In this document: positions 7,886 through 15,823 of the stretch, in pieces
How the letters are laid out: each line of letters starts with the position of its first letter
How positions within the stretch are numbered: the first letter of the stretch is position 1
Notes under the pieces: generated by a model
Databases searched by the model: none
The model's input: the letters and a program-made list of their open reading frames with translations, nothing else
What the model was told of the DNA's origin: nothing
From: Planctomycetaceae bacterium
Lineage (GTDB): Bacteria > Planctomycetota > Planctomycetia > Pirellulales > Pirellulaceae
DNA length: 64,000 nt
Direction of reading: 5' to 3'
Assembly: GCA_027487485.1 (NCBI GenBank)
Contig: JAIYDN010000012.1
Location: forward strand, 1 to 64,000
Program-made: the position numbers and the translations under genes

Positions 7886-9766
7886 ATGGATTGGATCATT
7901 CAGGCACGATCGCTTTCGGGGCGTTATTGGATTCCTGCGAACCCTGTCTTGGCTAGCGCAGCTTTCGCCCGCACCGTGTTTGCATTCCGTTTATCTGCTG
8001 TGGCGATGTTGATCGTATCCGCGTTGGGGCCGAGCTTTGTTTCCAAAGGACACTCGCAATCGGCTCCTGAAGTCAGCCCCGCGGTATTGGAAGCACAGCA
8101 GTTGCGTATCCAAGCCATGAAACAGGCCTCGCTCGCGACGGTAGCAGTCTACGGTACGGATGGGCAAGGGGGAGGAAGCGGTGTCTGCATTTCGCCGGAC
8201 GGGTACGTTCTGACGAACTTTCACGTTTCCAGTCCGTTCGGTCATCGCATGCGCTGCGGTCTCAACGATGGAAAAATGTATGAAAGCATCGTCACCGGGG
8301 TCGACCCAACCGGGGATTTGGCAGTTCTGAAGATGGTTGGCCGAGACGATTTCCCGAGTGCGAGCATCGGCAACAGCGATGATGTCCGCATTGGACAATG
8401 GTGCTTTGCTGCGGGCAACCCATTTGTCTTGGCGACGAACCTTCAGCCGACCGTTACCTACGGCTTGATTAGCGGGGTGCGTCGGTACCAGTACCCAAGC
8501 AACACGATCTTGGAATATAGCGATTGCATTCAAACCGATGCTGCCATCAATCCAGGCAATTCCGGCGGACCTCTGTTTAACATGCGAGGCGAGTTGATTG
8601 GGATTAATGGCCGTTGTTCCTTTGAGAAGCGTGGTCGTGTCAACGTGGGGGTCGGTTACGCAATCTCGATCAAGCAAGCCATGAATTTCTTGTGGCAGCT
8701 AAAATCAGGCCGCGTGGTGGACCATGCCACTTTGGGATTCACCGTAGCAACCGACACCAAAGGCAAGGTAAGCGTTTCCAATATCCTTGAGAGCAGCGAC
8801 GCGTATCGCCGAGGAATTCGATTCGGGGACGAAATATTGCGATTGGGAGATCGCGATGTTGCGACCACCAATCAGCTCAAGAACATTTTGGGGATCTTTC
8901 CTGATCAATGGCGGATCCCAATTCGCTTTCGAAACGATGATGAAACGATCGATACGTATGTGCGACTGCAAAGCCTGCACTTACCAAGCGAATTGGAAGA
9001 GATCATCAAGGGGGAGGCCGCTCAGCGCCAGCAACCACCGGTTCCCAAGAAGCCATCTGCTGAAGAGCCCATTCCCGATGAGAAAGAAAAAGCACTTCAA
9101 GCTCAGGTGGTTCTTAAAGCGGATCCTCTGGAAGGGCTTTATGCGGAAAAGCGTGGTTTCTCCAACTACTACTTCAACCGGCTTCAGCTCGATCGCATCC
9201 TGGCGCTTCAGGTTCAAGATGGCAAATGGAACGATAGCTCGGAATCATGGAGAATTGTGGGCGAAGTACCCAAAGAGCAGCTGGCTATTGAGATGCTGCT
9301 GAATGACGAAGCATTGACCTTTCGCATGCAAGACAAGTCCGAGACGGTGCATCCCCGGCAGGGCTGGCCCGCCAGTATCAAACAACGCGCATCCATGGGC
9401 GTGGCAATGGGGATGCGACTGTGGCAAGAATGGCATCGACGAGGGCCGCGGTTGATGGGGGATGCGGTTTACTTGGGGCGGAATCCAGTGGTGGGACGCG
9501 AGGATCTGTTCGACGTGACTCGAATCACCGTCAGCGATTTTGATACGCTTGTGTATACGTCGCCCAAAAATGGACAGATTGAACTGATCGAGATCTTTGC
9601 GGATGGACAATCCGATCCGGTCGAATTGTACTTCGAAAAATACGAACCCGTTCAAGGCCGACTGACCCCTAAGCTGTTGCGATTGTCCTACGGCTTAGAA
9701 ACCAAGTTTCTTGTTGCGATCGACCTATTTGAAACTACCAGCCCAGCCGGAGGTCAAGGACTATGA
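7886..9766 (+). CDS. HtrA/Deg-like secreted serine protease with PDZ domain and C-terminal extension
   Basis: 626 residues from the ATG at 7886, where TAGGT lies five bases upstream; earlier in-frame ATGs at 7838 and 7802 would lengthen it. A signal/anchor helix (LSAVAMLIVSALG) precedes a trypsin-like domain with all triad residues: His113 in LTNFHV, Asp144 in GDLAVLK and Ser226 in NPGNSGGPL. A PDZ-like domain lies at about 285-370. The last 250 residues, after a Pro/Lys/Glu-rich linker, match no family I recognise. It is the intact, presumably active member of three tandem paralogues and likely a periplasmic protease. The downstream gene starts inside its stop codon (ATGA). Confidence 0.85.
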   Translation: MDWIIQARSLSGRYWIPANPVLASAAFARTVFAFRLSAVAMLIVSALGPSFVSKGHSQSAPEVSPAVLEAQQLRIQAMKQASLATVAVYGTDGQGGGSGVCISPDGYVLTNFHVSSPFGHRMRCGLNDGKMYESIVTGVDPTGDLAVLKMVGRDDFPSASIGNSDDVRIGQWCFAAGNPFVLATNLQPTVTYGLISGVRRYQYPSNTILEYSDCIQTDAAINPGNSGGPLFNMRGELIGINGRCSFEKRGRVNVGVGYAISIKQAMNFLWQLKSGRVVDHATLGFTVATDTKGKVSVSNILESSDAYRRGIRFGDEILRLGDRDVATTNQLKNILGIFPDQWRIPIRFRNDDETIDTYVRLQSLHLPSELEEIIKGEAAQRQQPPVPKKPSAEEPIPDEKEKALQAQVVLKADPLEGLYAEKRGFSNYYFNRLQLDRILALQVQDGKWNDSSESWRIVGEVPKEQLAIEMLLNDEALTFRMQDKSETVHPRQGWPASIKQRASMGVAMGMRLWQEWHRRGPRLMGDAVYLGRNPVVGREDLFDVTRITVSDFDTLVYTSPKNGQIELIEIFADGQSDPVELYFEKYEPVQGRLTPKLLRLSYGLETKFLVAIDLFETTSPAGGQGL

Positions 9767-10806
9767 TGCGAAGGACTCTAAAGATCGCAACGTTGCTTGC
9801 TCCGTTCTTGGCGATGGCTTGCTGGGTCATGAACCAAGTCATCGCGGCGGAGATCCAGCGGGACGCGAATGTTACCATCAACAACGAAGCCTTGATTTCG
9901 ACCAGTCAAGAAAAAGTGGTCAAGTTGTATGGGGCAGGTGGTGTTAAGGGACTGGAGAGCTACCAGAGCGGTGTCATCATCGACGACCAAGGTCATATCT
10001 TGACCAGCTGGAGCACGGTGTTGGACGTACCGAAAGTACGAGTTGTCACCTTCGATGGACGTCGTTTGGATGCAACGATGGTGGGTGTTGACCCCCAAAA
10101 TGAACTTGCCGTTTTGAAAATTGAGGATGCAGGTCTGGTTGGCTTCGATTTAACCAATCCAGCCGCTGCAAGCACGGGGCAGCGCGTGTTCGCTATTAGC
10201 AATCTTTTTGGTATCGCCGCGGGCAACGAATCCTGTAGCGCTCAAAAGGGTGTCATCATGGCAACAACACCATTGACCACGCGCCGAGGCAAAATCAAGT
10301 CGCTGTATCAAGGCAAAGTTTATGTTCTGGACGTCGTTACGAACAATCCCGGTGCGTCGGGTGGAGCATTGATCGATTTGCAAGGCAGGCTGATCGGTGT
10401 CATCGGGAAAGAGATTCGCGACGAGCAAGCTGGAGTTTGGATTAACTATGCGCTTCCTATCGAAGTTGCAAAAGCATCGATCGATCGCATTCTCAGCGGT
10501 ACCTCCGGTAGCTCCGACGCGGAATTAAAATCGGTCGCGCAACCTCATCTGGTGAACTCACTTGGTTTGACGTTGATCCCGGACGTTCTCGCGAAAACAC
10601 CGCCCTTTATTGACAAAGTGCGCGAAGGATCGACCGCTGATAAAAGTGGCCTCCAAACCAACGACCTTGTCCTTCTGCTCAATGATCAACGAGTCGATTC
10701 ACGCAAGTCACTTGAGAAGATGCTATCCACCATCAATCGAGAAGACTCATTCTACTTGCTCGTACAACGCGGCCAGGAATTAATCCGTATCCATGTTCGA
10801 CCTTAA
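9763..10806 (+). CDS. HtrA-like pseudoprotease with PDZ domain (His and Asp of triad lost)
   Basis: 347 residues with a signal peptide ending near VIAAE. The trypsin-like fold is clear (SGVIIDDQGHILTSW, NELAVLK, NNPGASGGALI), but two catalytic positions are changed. The HtrA TNxH motif reads TSWS, so His is replaced by Ser84, and the Asp before LAVLK is Glu114. Ser179 remains in GASGG. A PDZ domain occupies about 265-345. The ATG overlaps the preceding stop by four bases and has GGAGG nine bases upstream (9749-9753), so it is translationally coupled to the intact protease. It is most likely a non-catalytic adaptor or regulator of that enzyme. Confidence 0.85.
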   Translation: MMRRTLKIATLLAPFLAMACWVMNQVIAAEIQRDANVTINNEALISTSQEKVVKLYGAGGVKGLESYQSGVIIDDQGHILTSWSTVLDVPKVRVVTFDGRRLDATMVGVDPQNELAVLKIEDAGLVGFDLTNPAAASTGQRVFAISNLFGIAAGNESCSAQKGVIMATTPLTTRRGKIKSLYQGKVYVLDVVTNNPGASGGALIDLQGRLIGVIGKEIRDEQAGVWINYALPIEVAKASIDRILSGTSGSSDAELKSVAQPHLVNSLGLTLIPDVLAKTPPFIDKVREGSTADKSGLQTNDLVLLLNDQRVDSRKSLEKMLSTINREDSFYLLVQRGQELIRIHVRP

Positions 10807-12877
10807 TCAACTGTCTCAACGCAATCATCTGGCTCAACGCTATCCTTTGGCTCAACGTCTGCAAAGTGCAACAAACGGCTTCGGTCCAGGTAATCGCATT
10901 TGCGGGAACTGGCTGTTGATTTTGTGGGGTGCGCTGTTTTTGGCTTCTTGTATCTTGTTAGAAGGTGTTACCATTGCGAGCGATCCACCGTTGGACGAGC
11001 TGGAGCAAATTGCTTTTCAGAGCGCTTCTGACTTCGCTCAAGATTGTGTGGTACAGATCGAAACGTTTGGTGGACAAGAGATTGTCAATAAGCAGTTCGT
11101 TGCAACAGGTCCATCCTCTGGAACCGTTCTGTCAGCGGACGGGTGGATTATCACTAGCACCTTTCAGTTCAAGGGGCAGCCAGCTTCCATCACAGTTGTT
11201 TTGCCGGATGATCAGCGCAAGGCGGCCAAGCTGGTCGCTCGCGATTTTAGCCGCGAGCTTGCGCTGTTGAAAATTGACGTGGACAAACCGCTTCGTGCAG
11301 CGGTTCCCAGTCAGAAATCGCAATGGGAAGTAGGTCAATGGGCCATCGCTTTAGGGAAGACTTTTGATTTTAAAACCGCAAGCCGAAGTGTTGGCATCTT
11401 GAGTGCTCAGGGCCGTATCTTCAATCGCGCCATTCAAACGGATGCAAAGATATCCCCACAAAATTACGGTGGACCCCTGATCGATCTGCAAGGGAATGTG
11501 ATGGGAATTCTCGCCCCCATGAATCCTGGGATTGCGACGGAGGGAGAGGTCGAGCAGTGGTATGATTCAGGAGTTGGTTTTGCTGTTCCGTTGGAGGATG
11601 TACTGGAAAGACTTCCGAGATTGCAAACCGGGGAAGACATTCATCCTGGCAAGGCAGGCTTTCGATCGAGCAGTGCCGACGAATTCGCTCCGGAAATTCT
11701 GCTCAGTGGAGTCACTCCGGGTTCGCCGGCCGCTAAAGCAGGTCTCAAAGCGGGAGATCGGATTGTGGGTGCTGGCCTAACGCCGCAAAGCATCCGACCC
11801 GTTGCCATGCATTCGGAGCTCAAGCATATCATGGGCACCGTGGATGCAGGCAAGAGCATGACCTTTGATATCGATCGGCAAGGGACTCGATATCAATTGG
11901 ACGTTACCCTGGTAAAAGAATTGCCCATCTATCGCGAGCCCTTTTTGGGAGTGGTCATTGATCCGCTCAGTCCTAGCAATTTGCCAAAGGTATCTGCAGT
12001 TGTACCTAATTCACCAGCAAGTCAATCGGGTGTTCAAGTTGGCGATGTAATTGTGAGTGTCGCGGGGGTAGCTTTGGACGACGCGAACACGCTCGACAAC
12101 AAGATTGCGTTCGTGGATTATCGTGAGCCGCTGGATTTTCAATGGAGAGACGCAAATGGAACGGAACGCACGACCAAAACAACTTTGACAACACCACCCG
12201 AGGAAGATCTGGAATGGGCTCCGGTGCTATTTCCTGTTCCGAACGATGCGGCGGAAACCAAAGGAGCTAAGGGAACGGTTCAGCTTCCTTTAGGAGATAT
12301 CAAGAACAAAGCTTTTGCGATCGTACCGTCCAATTATTGCGATGAATTGCCTCACGGGTTGTTGATTGTTTTTGCGGACGCTGGGGTTCAGGATCAAAAG
12401 ATTTGGTCCGATGCTTGGGAGGCGTTTGCTCGTGACAACCGCTGGATCGTGGTGGTCGCTCAGTCTGCTGACGAGAAGGCTTGGTCGTTTGAGGAAGTGG
12501 AAGTCGCCAGCCGTCTTCGGTCGTATGTCAGCACGAATTATAAGATTGACAAGCGACGGGTGTGCATCGCGGGTGTTTCGGCAGGAACCTTGCCTGCTTA
12601 TGTGACTGCCATGCAAGGGATTGAATCGTACCGTGGTGTCTGGTTGTGCAATGCGAAAATGTCGGCGCGGGTCCGAGTGCTACCAGCCGAACCGCTGAAG
12701 TCTTTGCAGTTTTTTGTGAACGGGTCCGAAGCGGCGTTACCTGAGTTTGTTGAGCTGGCAAAAAAATCTGGGCATAGCGTTGCATTGAGCGCGGAGGAAT
12801 TGACAGCCAGCAAGATGGTGGATTCGCCGGTGATAGGCAAGCTTCAGCGATGGCTGCGTTTGCTGGAGGCGCGTTAG
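10793..12877 (+). CDS. HtrA-like pseudoprotease, two PDZ domains and an alpha/beta-hydrolase-like domain
   Basis: 694 residues, overlapping the previous gene by 14 bases. Residues 7-24 hold three hexapeptides of the form L(A/S)QRxx before a membrane or signal helix (about 40-57). In the trypsin-like domain every triad position is lost: His is Phe124 (TSTF), Asp is Glu155 (RELALLK) and Ser is Tyr225 (SPQNYGGPL). PDZ domains follow at about 300-375 and 383-465. The last 190 residues resemble an alpha/beta hydrolase, with Ser596 in GVSAG. A catalytic His near the C-terminus is not obvious, so esterase activity is uncertain. A scaffold or sensor role beside the active protease is an inference. 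Confidence 0.8.
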   Translation: MFDLNQLSQRNHLAQRYPLAQRLQSATNGFGPGNRICGNWLLILWGALFLASCILLEGVTIASDPPLDELEQIAFQSASDFAQDCVVQIETFGGQEIVNKQFVATGPSSGTVLSADGWIITSTFQFKGQPASITVVLPDDQRKAAKLVARDFSRELALLKIDVDKPLRAAVPSQKSQWEVGQWAIALGKTFDFKTASRSVGILSAQGRIFNRAIQTDAKISPQNYGGPLIDLQGNVMGILAPMNPGIATEGEVEQWYDSGVGFAVPLEDVLERLPRLQTGEDIHPGKAGFRSSSADEFAPEILLSGVTPGSPAAKAGLKAGDRIVGAGLTPQSIRPVAMHSELKHIMGTVDAGKSMTFDIDRQGTRYQLDVTLVKELPIYREPFLGVVIDPLSPSNLPKVSAVVPNSPASQSGVQVGDVIVSVAGVALDDANTLDNKIAFVDYREPLDFQWRDANGTERTTKTTLTTPPEEDLEWAPVLFPVPNDAAETKGAKGTVQLPLGDIKNKAFAIVPSNYCDELPHGLLIVFADAGVQDQKIWSDAWEAFARDNRWIVVVAQSADEKAWSFEEVEVASRLRSYVSTNYKIDKRRVCIAGVSAGTLPAYVTAMQGIESYRGVWLCNAKMSARVRVLPAEPLKSLQFFVNGSEAALPEFVELAKKSGHSVALSAEELTASKMVDSPVIGKLQRWLRLLEAR
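12865..12869 (+). promoter_or_regulatory. Shine-Dalgarno GGAGG fixing a GTG start
   Basis: GGAGG lies seven bases before the GTG at 12877, which overlaps the upstream TAG by one base. An in-frame ATG at 12850 precedes this site and has no comparable ribosome-binding sequence, so GTG is the better start. Confidence 0.6.
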
Positions 12878-13290
12878 TGGCAACGCCGAACTCGAACCGT
12901 AGTCCTCAATCGAAGGGTGGCTCTCTATCCAAGGGAGGGCTGGAGCATGTTCGATGGGTGGCGTTTGCGTTGTCCATCGTTTTGATTCTGGCTTCGTTGA
13001 TTTTGCGGCTGCAACCTCAATTGCTTCCGAAGAGTTCTTCGCTTGCTTCCGAATTGTTGGGCAAGGTCGGAATCGTAACCCTTTGTATTTGGCTTGCGTG
13101 GCCCGCCATTGAAACCATGCTGCGTGCCCCGAGCGGGATGGCCTTTGCGGCTGCTTCCGGTTTCGCCATCATCCTTTTTATCTATCGCCCGAAGACCATT
13201 TACATCACTGGCCCATTTTTGCTGGTCGGAGCCGGAATCATTTTGATTCTGAATTGGTTAAAGACGTCGGGCAAACGCAAAGGCCGATAA
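12877..13290 (+). CDS. Small integral membrane protein, last gene of the HtrA cluster
   Basis: 137 residues from a GTG start. A polar N-terminus with SKGG repeats is followed by about four hydrophobic helices (AFALSIVLILASLIL, VTLCIWLAW, AAASGFAIILFIY, GPFLLVGAGIILIL) and a basic tail, KTSGKRKGR. The family is not recognised. It shares its first base with the preceding stop, so it is coupled to the HtrA-like genes and could anchor or position their products at the membrane. That role is inferred only from position. Confidence 0.7.
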   Translation: MATPNSNRSPQSKGGSLSKGGLEHVRWVAFALSIVLILASLILRLQPQLLPKSSSLASELLGKVGIVTLCIWLAWPAIETMLRAPSGMAFAAASGFAIILFIYRPKTIYITGPFLLVGAGIILILNWLKTSGKRKGR

Positions 13291-13336
13291 CGAACGCAAC
13301 CATCCAGTTTCGCGAAGTGCTTTCGAAACTCGGTGC

Positions 13337-14020
13337 TTAGAAGCCTCGTCGATCCACATAATACTGACGTGTGTACGTAGGTTGTCGCGTTGAGTAGACC
13401 GGTTGCGGTGGTGTGTAATACTCCTCGTGAACAACAACATCGGCCGGTTGTGGATAGGTTCGATAGACTCGGGTGGGTGCTTGGTAATGACCGGCATTGG
13501 CTCGGTATCCCATTCCCGTTTGCTGCATCACGGTGACCACGTAGTCGCTGACCCCTTCTTGATTCATCAGGATCACGTCGTTCACATCGGGTTGCATAGC
13601 GACGCCGTTGGATTGGATATGAGCGACAATCACCGCATCACTAACACCGCTTCGAGTCATGTTGATCACTTCGGCGGTAGTGACAGGCCGTCGAGTTGTT
13701 ACGACGCGTTGCGAAGGTGCCTGGACGTATGTTCGTTGTTCATAATAGGTCGGTCGGTTGTACCTGGAATCGTAGTACCGTTGGCGTTCCGCTTGTTGCC
13801 GTTGGTTACCGATCACACCGCCTGCCAAAGCGCCGACGGCACCACCGATCAAAGCACCCTCGGTTGTCTCGTTGTTCTGTTTGCCAACAACGCCACCAAT
13901 TAACGCTCCCGCCACGCCACCCATCAGAGCCCCATCGCGGGTTTGGTTTTGGGCCGTGCACGTGTTTGCTAGCGTTGCAACGACGGCGGGGATGAGCCAA
14001 AGTCTGGCTAGATGACGCAT
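13337..14020 (-). CDS. Glycine-zipper secreted protein
   Basis: 227 residues with a signal peptide ending near TCTAQ. Residues 29-72 carry the glycine-zipper pattern GALMGGVAGALIGGVVG, then GALIGGAVGALAGGVIG, as in outer-membrane proteins of the SlyB/OmpA-like glycine-zipper group. A conserved-looking block follows (TTAEVINMTRSGVSD, then VILMNQEGVSDYV), two copies of a short helical motif seen in other planctomycete proteins. The tail is rich in Tyr, Pro, Thr and Arg. Likely membrane-inserting or envelope associated; the precise function is unknown. It is convergent with the HtrA cluster. Confidence 0.7.
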   Translation of the reverse strand: MRHLARLWLIPAVVATLANTCTAQNQTRDGALMGGVAGALIGGVVGKQNNETTEGALIGGAVGALAGGVIGNQRQQAERQRYYDSRYNRPTYYEQRTYVQAPSQRVVTTRRPVTTAEVINMTRSGVSDAVIVAHIQSNGVAMQPDVNDVILMNQEGVSDYVVTVMQQTGMGYRANAGHYQAPTRVYRTYPQPADVVVHEEYYTPPQPVYSTRQPTYTRQYYVDRRGF

Positions 14021-14313
14021 GATTTCATTCCGTGAAACTTGAAAGTACAGGCTGGTGCGGTTCGCTACGGGAGCCTATCGCAAGAGTATCGGTGATTTCA
14101 AGTCGGGACTGAACAAAACTAGTTGGAACCGTCACTGTCCGACTCGTATTAAGCTAGCTAAGCCTTCCCGAAACATGGTCTTTGGTCTTGAATCCATAGA
14201 GTGAATTTCGGACACTCCGAACAGTTCCTGGTGCCGTTGTCGGGATGACAGGCCTATGGCCACGTTGGCGAAGGGTAGCCACAGAGAATCGAGCAACAGA
14301 AGGATCTGTTTTT
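14021..14313. other. Divergent intergenic region, nothing recognised
   Basis: These 293 bases separate the glycine-zipper gene and the thioredoxin-trypsin gene and must hold both promoters. I see no tRNA, strong hairpin or clear -35/-10 pair. An open frame from 14245 that would extend the plus-strand gene lacks a signal peptide at its own N-terminus, so 14314 is preferred. Confidence 0.4.
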
Positions 14314-15651
14314 ATGTTTCGACGCAACGTTTTCCTTAGCCTTTTCCTGGTTGCCGTAAGCCATTTGGTTTTCTCGACGCACCTTGTGTTGGCTCAATCG
14401 ACGGGTGACTGCATTGCTTTAGAATTTTCCTCGGAAGGTTGCGAGCAATGTTTGAACATGCACACCACGACCGACAAGGCCATTCAGGACGGATGGGTTG
14501 TTCGTCGATTCGATACAAAAAAAGATCCTCACATCGCAATGCGATGGCAGATTCAGAATGTTCCAACGACGGTTCTGGTTCGAAATGGTCGCGAGGTGGA
14601 TCGCATTTTGGGCCCGGTTGATTATCGTGAACTGAGTCGCCGGATGGAATCGGCTTCGTCGGTCGATAGCATGCGAAGTCTTTCGGAAAAGGTTCAAAGT
14701 CGAAATGAATCATCGGCTGCTGTGGTGCGAGGTCAATCGCCATTGGCGATGATTCCCGTTGCCTCATCGGCCGCTTCAGCGTTTGCTACTTCCCAAGCAT
14801 CTTCCCAAGCAGCCCCTGGTCGTTTGACTTCGAGTCCTACGTTGGAAGCGATGTCCAGCCCGGCTAGGAATCGTGAATCGACGGTTCGGATTCGCATTGT
14901 GGAGCCCAGTCAAGATTCGGTGGGAACAGGGACCGTGATTGACATGGTGAACGGTGAAGCCTTGGTGTTGACATGCGGGCATTTGTTCCGCGACATGCAA
15001 GGGTCGGCAAGCATTATCATCGATACGTTTGTTGGCGGAAGAACGATGTCCTTTCCTGGGACCTTGGTCGATTTTGAAGCGAGTGAGATGGATATTGGGT
15101 TGGTCGCTTTCCGTCCGTCCGTTGCTATGCCGGTAGCGCGTTTGATCCCTAAGAACCGACGACTATCCGAGGGACAAAAGGTGAGTAGTTGGGGATGCAA
15201 TCGCGGTGCAGATCCCACGCCGATGGTGTCGCAGATTACCAAATTGAACCGCTATGTAGGTGCTCCGAATGTCGAAGTGGATGGGCAGCCAGTCGAGGGT
15301 CGGAGCGGTGGTGGACTATTTGACGAACGAGGTGAGTTGATTGGCGTTTGCTATGCAGCTGATCCTACCTTGAAGGAAGGCCTTTATAGCGCTGCCGACG
15401 TTGTTTACCATGAACTATCGAAATTAGGGCTTCAACGTCTGTTCAACGACCGCAATGACGAAGAACTTTCCAGTGCTTCGTTGGGTGTGCCCCCTGTTCC
15501 TTCCGTTTCCATCGAACCGACCAAGGGACGACAGGAACCGATCGAAATGACAGTCATCATCAAGGACCGAACTGGAAACCAAGAACGAATCGATATTCCG
15601 CAACCAAGTGCCCAGTTGGTGCAAGCGATGCGTGATAGCGTGCGCCGGTAG
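14314..15651 (+). CDS. Secreted thioredoxin-like and trypsin-like fusion protein
   Basis: 445 residues from the ATG at 14314, giving a clean signal peptide that ends near LVLAQ. The first domain (about 30-105) is thioredoxin-like, with C43-E-Q-C46 and a cis-Pro in NVPTTV (Pro84). After an Ala/Ser-rich linker, a trypsin-like domain (about 190-390) shows His223 in LTCGHLF, Asp260 in EMDIGLVAF and Ser331 in EGRSGGGLF, so the triad looks intact. It should act outside the cytoplasm, combining redox and proteolytic modules. The short tail is rich in Pro, Glu and Arg. It is separate from the HtrA cluster and has no close downstream partner. Confidence 0.8.
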   Translation: MFRRNVFLSLFLVAVSHLVFSTHLVLAQSTGDCIALEFSSEGCEQCLNMHTTTDKAIQDGWVVRRFDTKKDPHIAMRWQIQNVPTTVLVRNGREVDRILGPVDYRELSRRMESASSVDSMRSLSEKVQSRNESSAAVVRGQSPLAMIPVASSAASAFATSQASSQAAPGRLTSSPTLEAMSSPARNRESTVRIRIVEPSQDSVGTGTVIDMVNGEALVLTCGHLFRDMQGSASIIIDTFVGGRTMSFPGTLVDFEASEMDIGLVAFRPSVAMPVARLIPKNRRLSEGQKVSSWGCNRGADPTPMVSQITKLNRYVGAPNVEVDGQPVEGRSGGGLFDERGELIGVCYAADPTLKEGLYSAADVVYHELSKLGLQRLFNDRNDEELSSASLGVPPVPSVSIEPTKGRQEPIEMTVIIKDRTGNQERIDIPQPSAQLVQAMRDSVRR

Positions 15652-15668
15652 GCTTGCGGATCTTTAGC

Positions 15669-15794
15669 ACTCGTCCCCTGGCTCCACCTGCGGATGCAGT
15701 GCACCGGAGGCTCCTGCCTCCCGAGTTGTAAATGCATGGCTGTCGCGCGGCGGAGCCTCGAAGGCAGTGCGTTCCAAGGCGGAGCCTTGGAACG
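15669..15794. repeat. Interspersed palindromic repeat element (REP-like)
   Basis: The 172-base gap after the trypsin fusion holds a GC-rich mosaic of GGAGCC/GGCTCC motifs. It ends in a perfect inverted repeat: GTTCCAAGGC (15771-15780), spacer GGA, GCCTTGGAAC (15784-15793). Similar CGTTCC...GGAACG elements with GGCTCCGCC cores are common between genes in many bacterial genomes, including planctomycetes. It lies between convergent genes and could also act as a bidirectional terminator. Confidence 0.6.
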
Positions 15795-15823
15795 AGAGTA
15801 AACCAGATTGCCGAGCATTCAGA

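Noticed and set aside
7991-8677. 228-codon minus-strand open frame
   Set aside because: Antisense of the intact HtrA-like protease domain.
9763-10806. Pseudogene call for the second HtrA-like gene
   Set aside because: The frame is intact with signal peptide, strong ribosome-binding site and PDZ domain; specific triad replacements suggest a maintained pseudoprotease.
15669-15794. CRISPR array
   Set aside because: No regular repeat-spacer spacing and no cas genes; it is a single palindromic mosaic.
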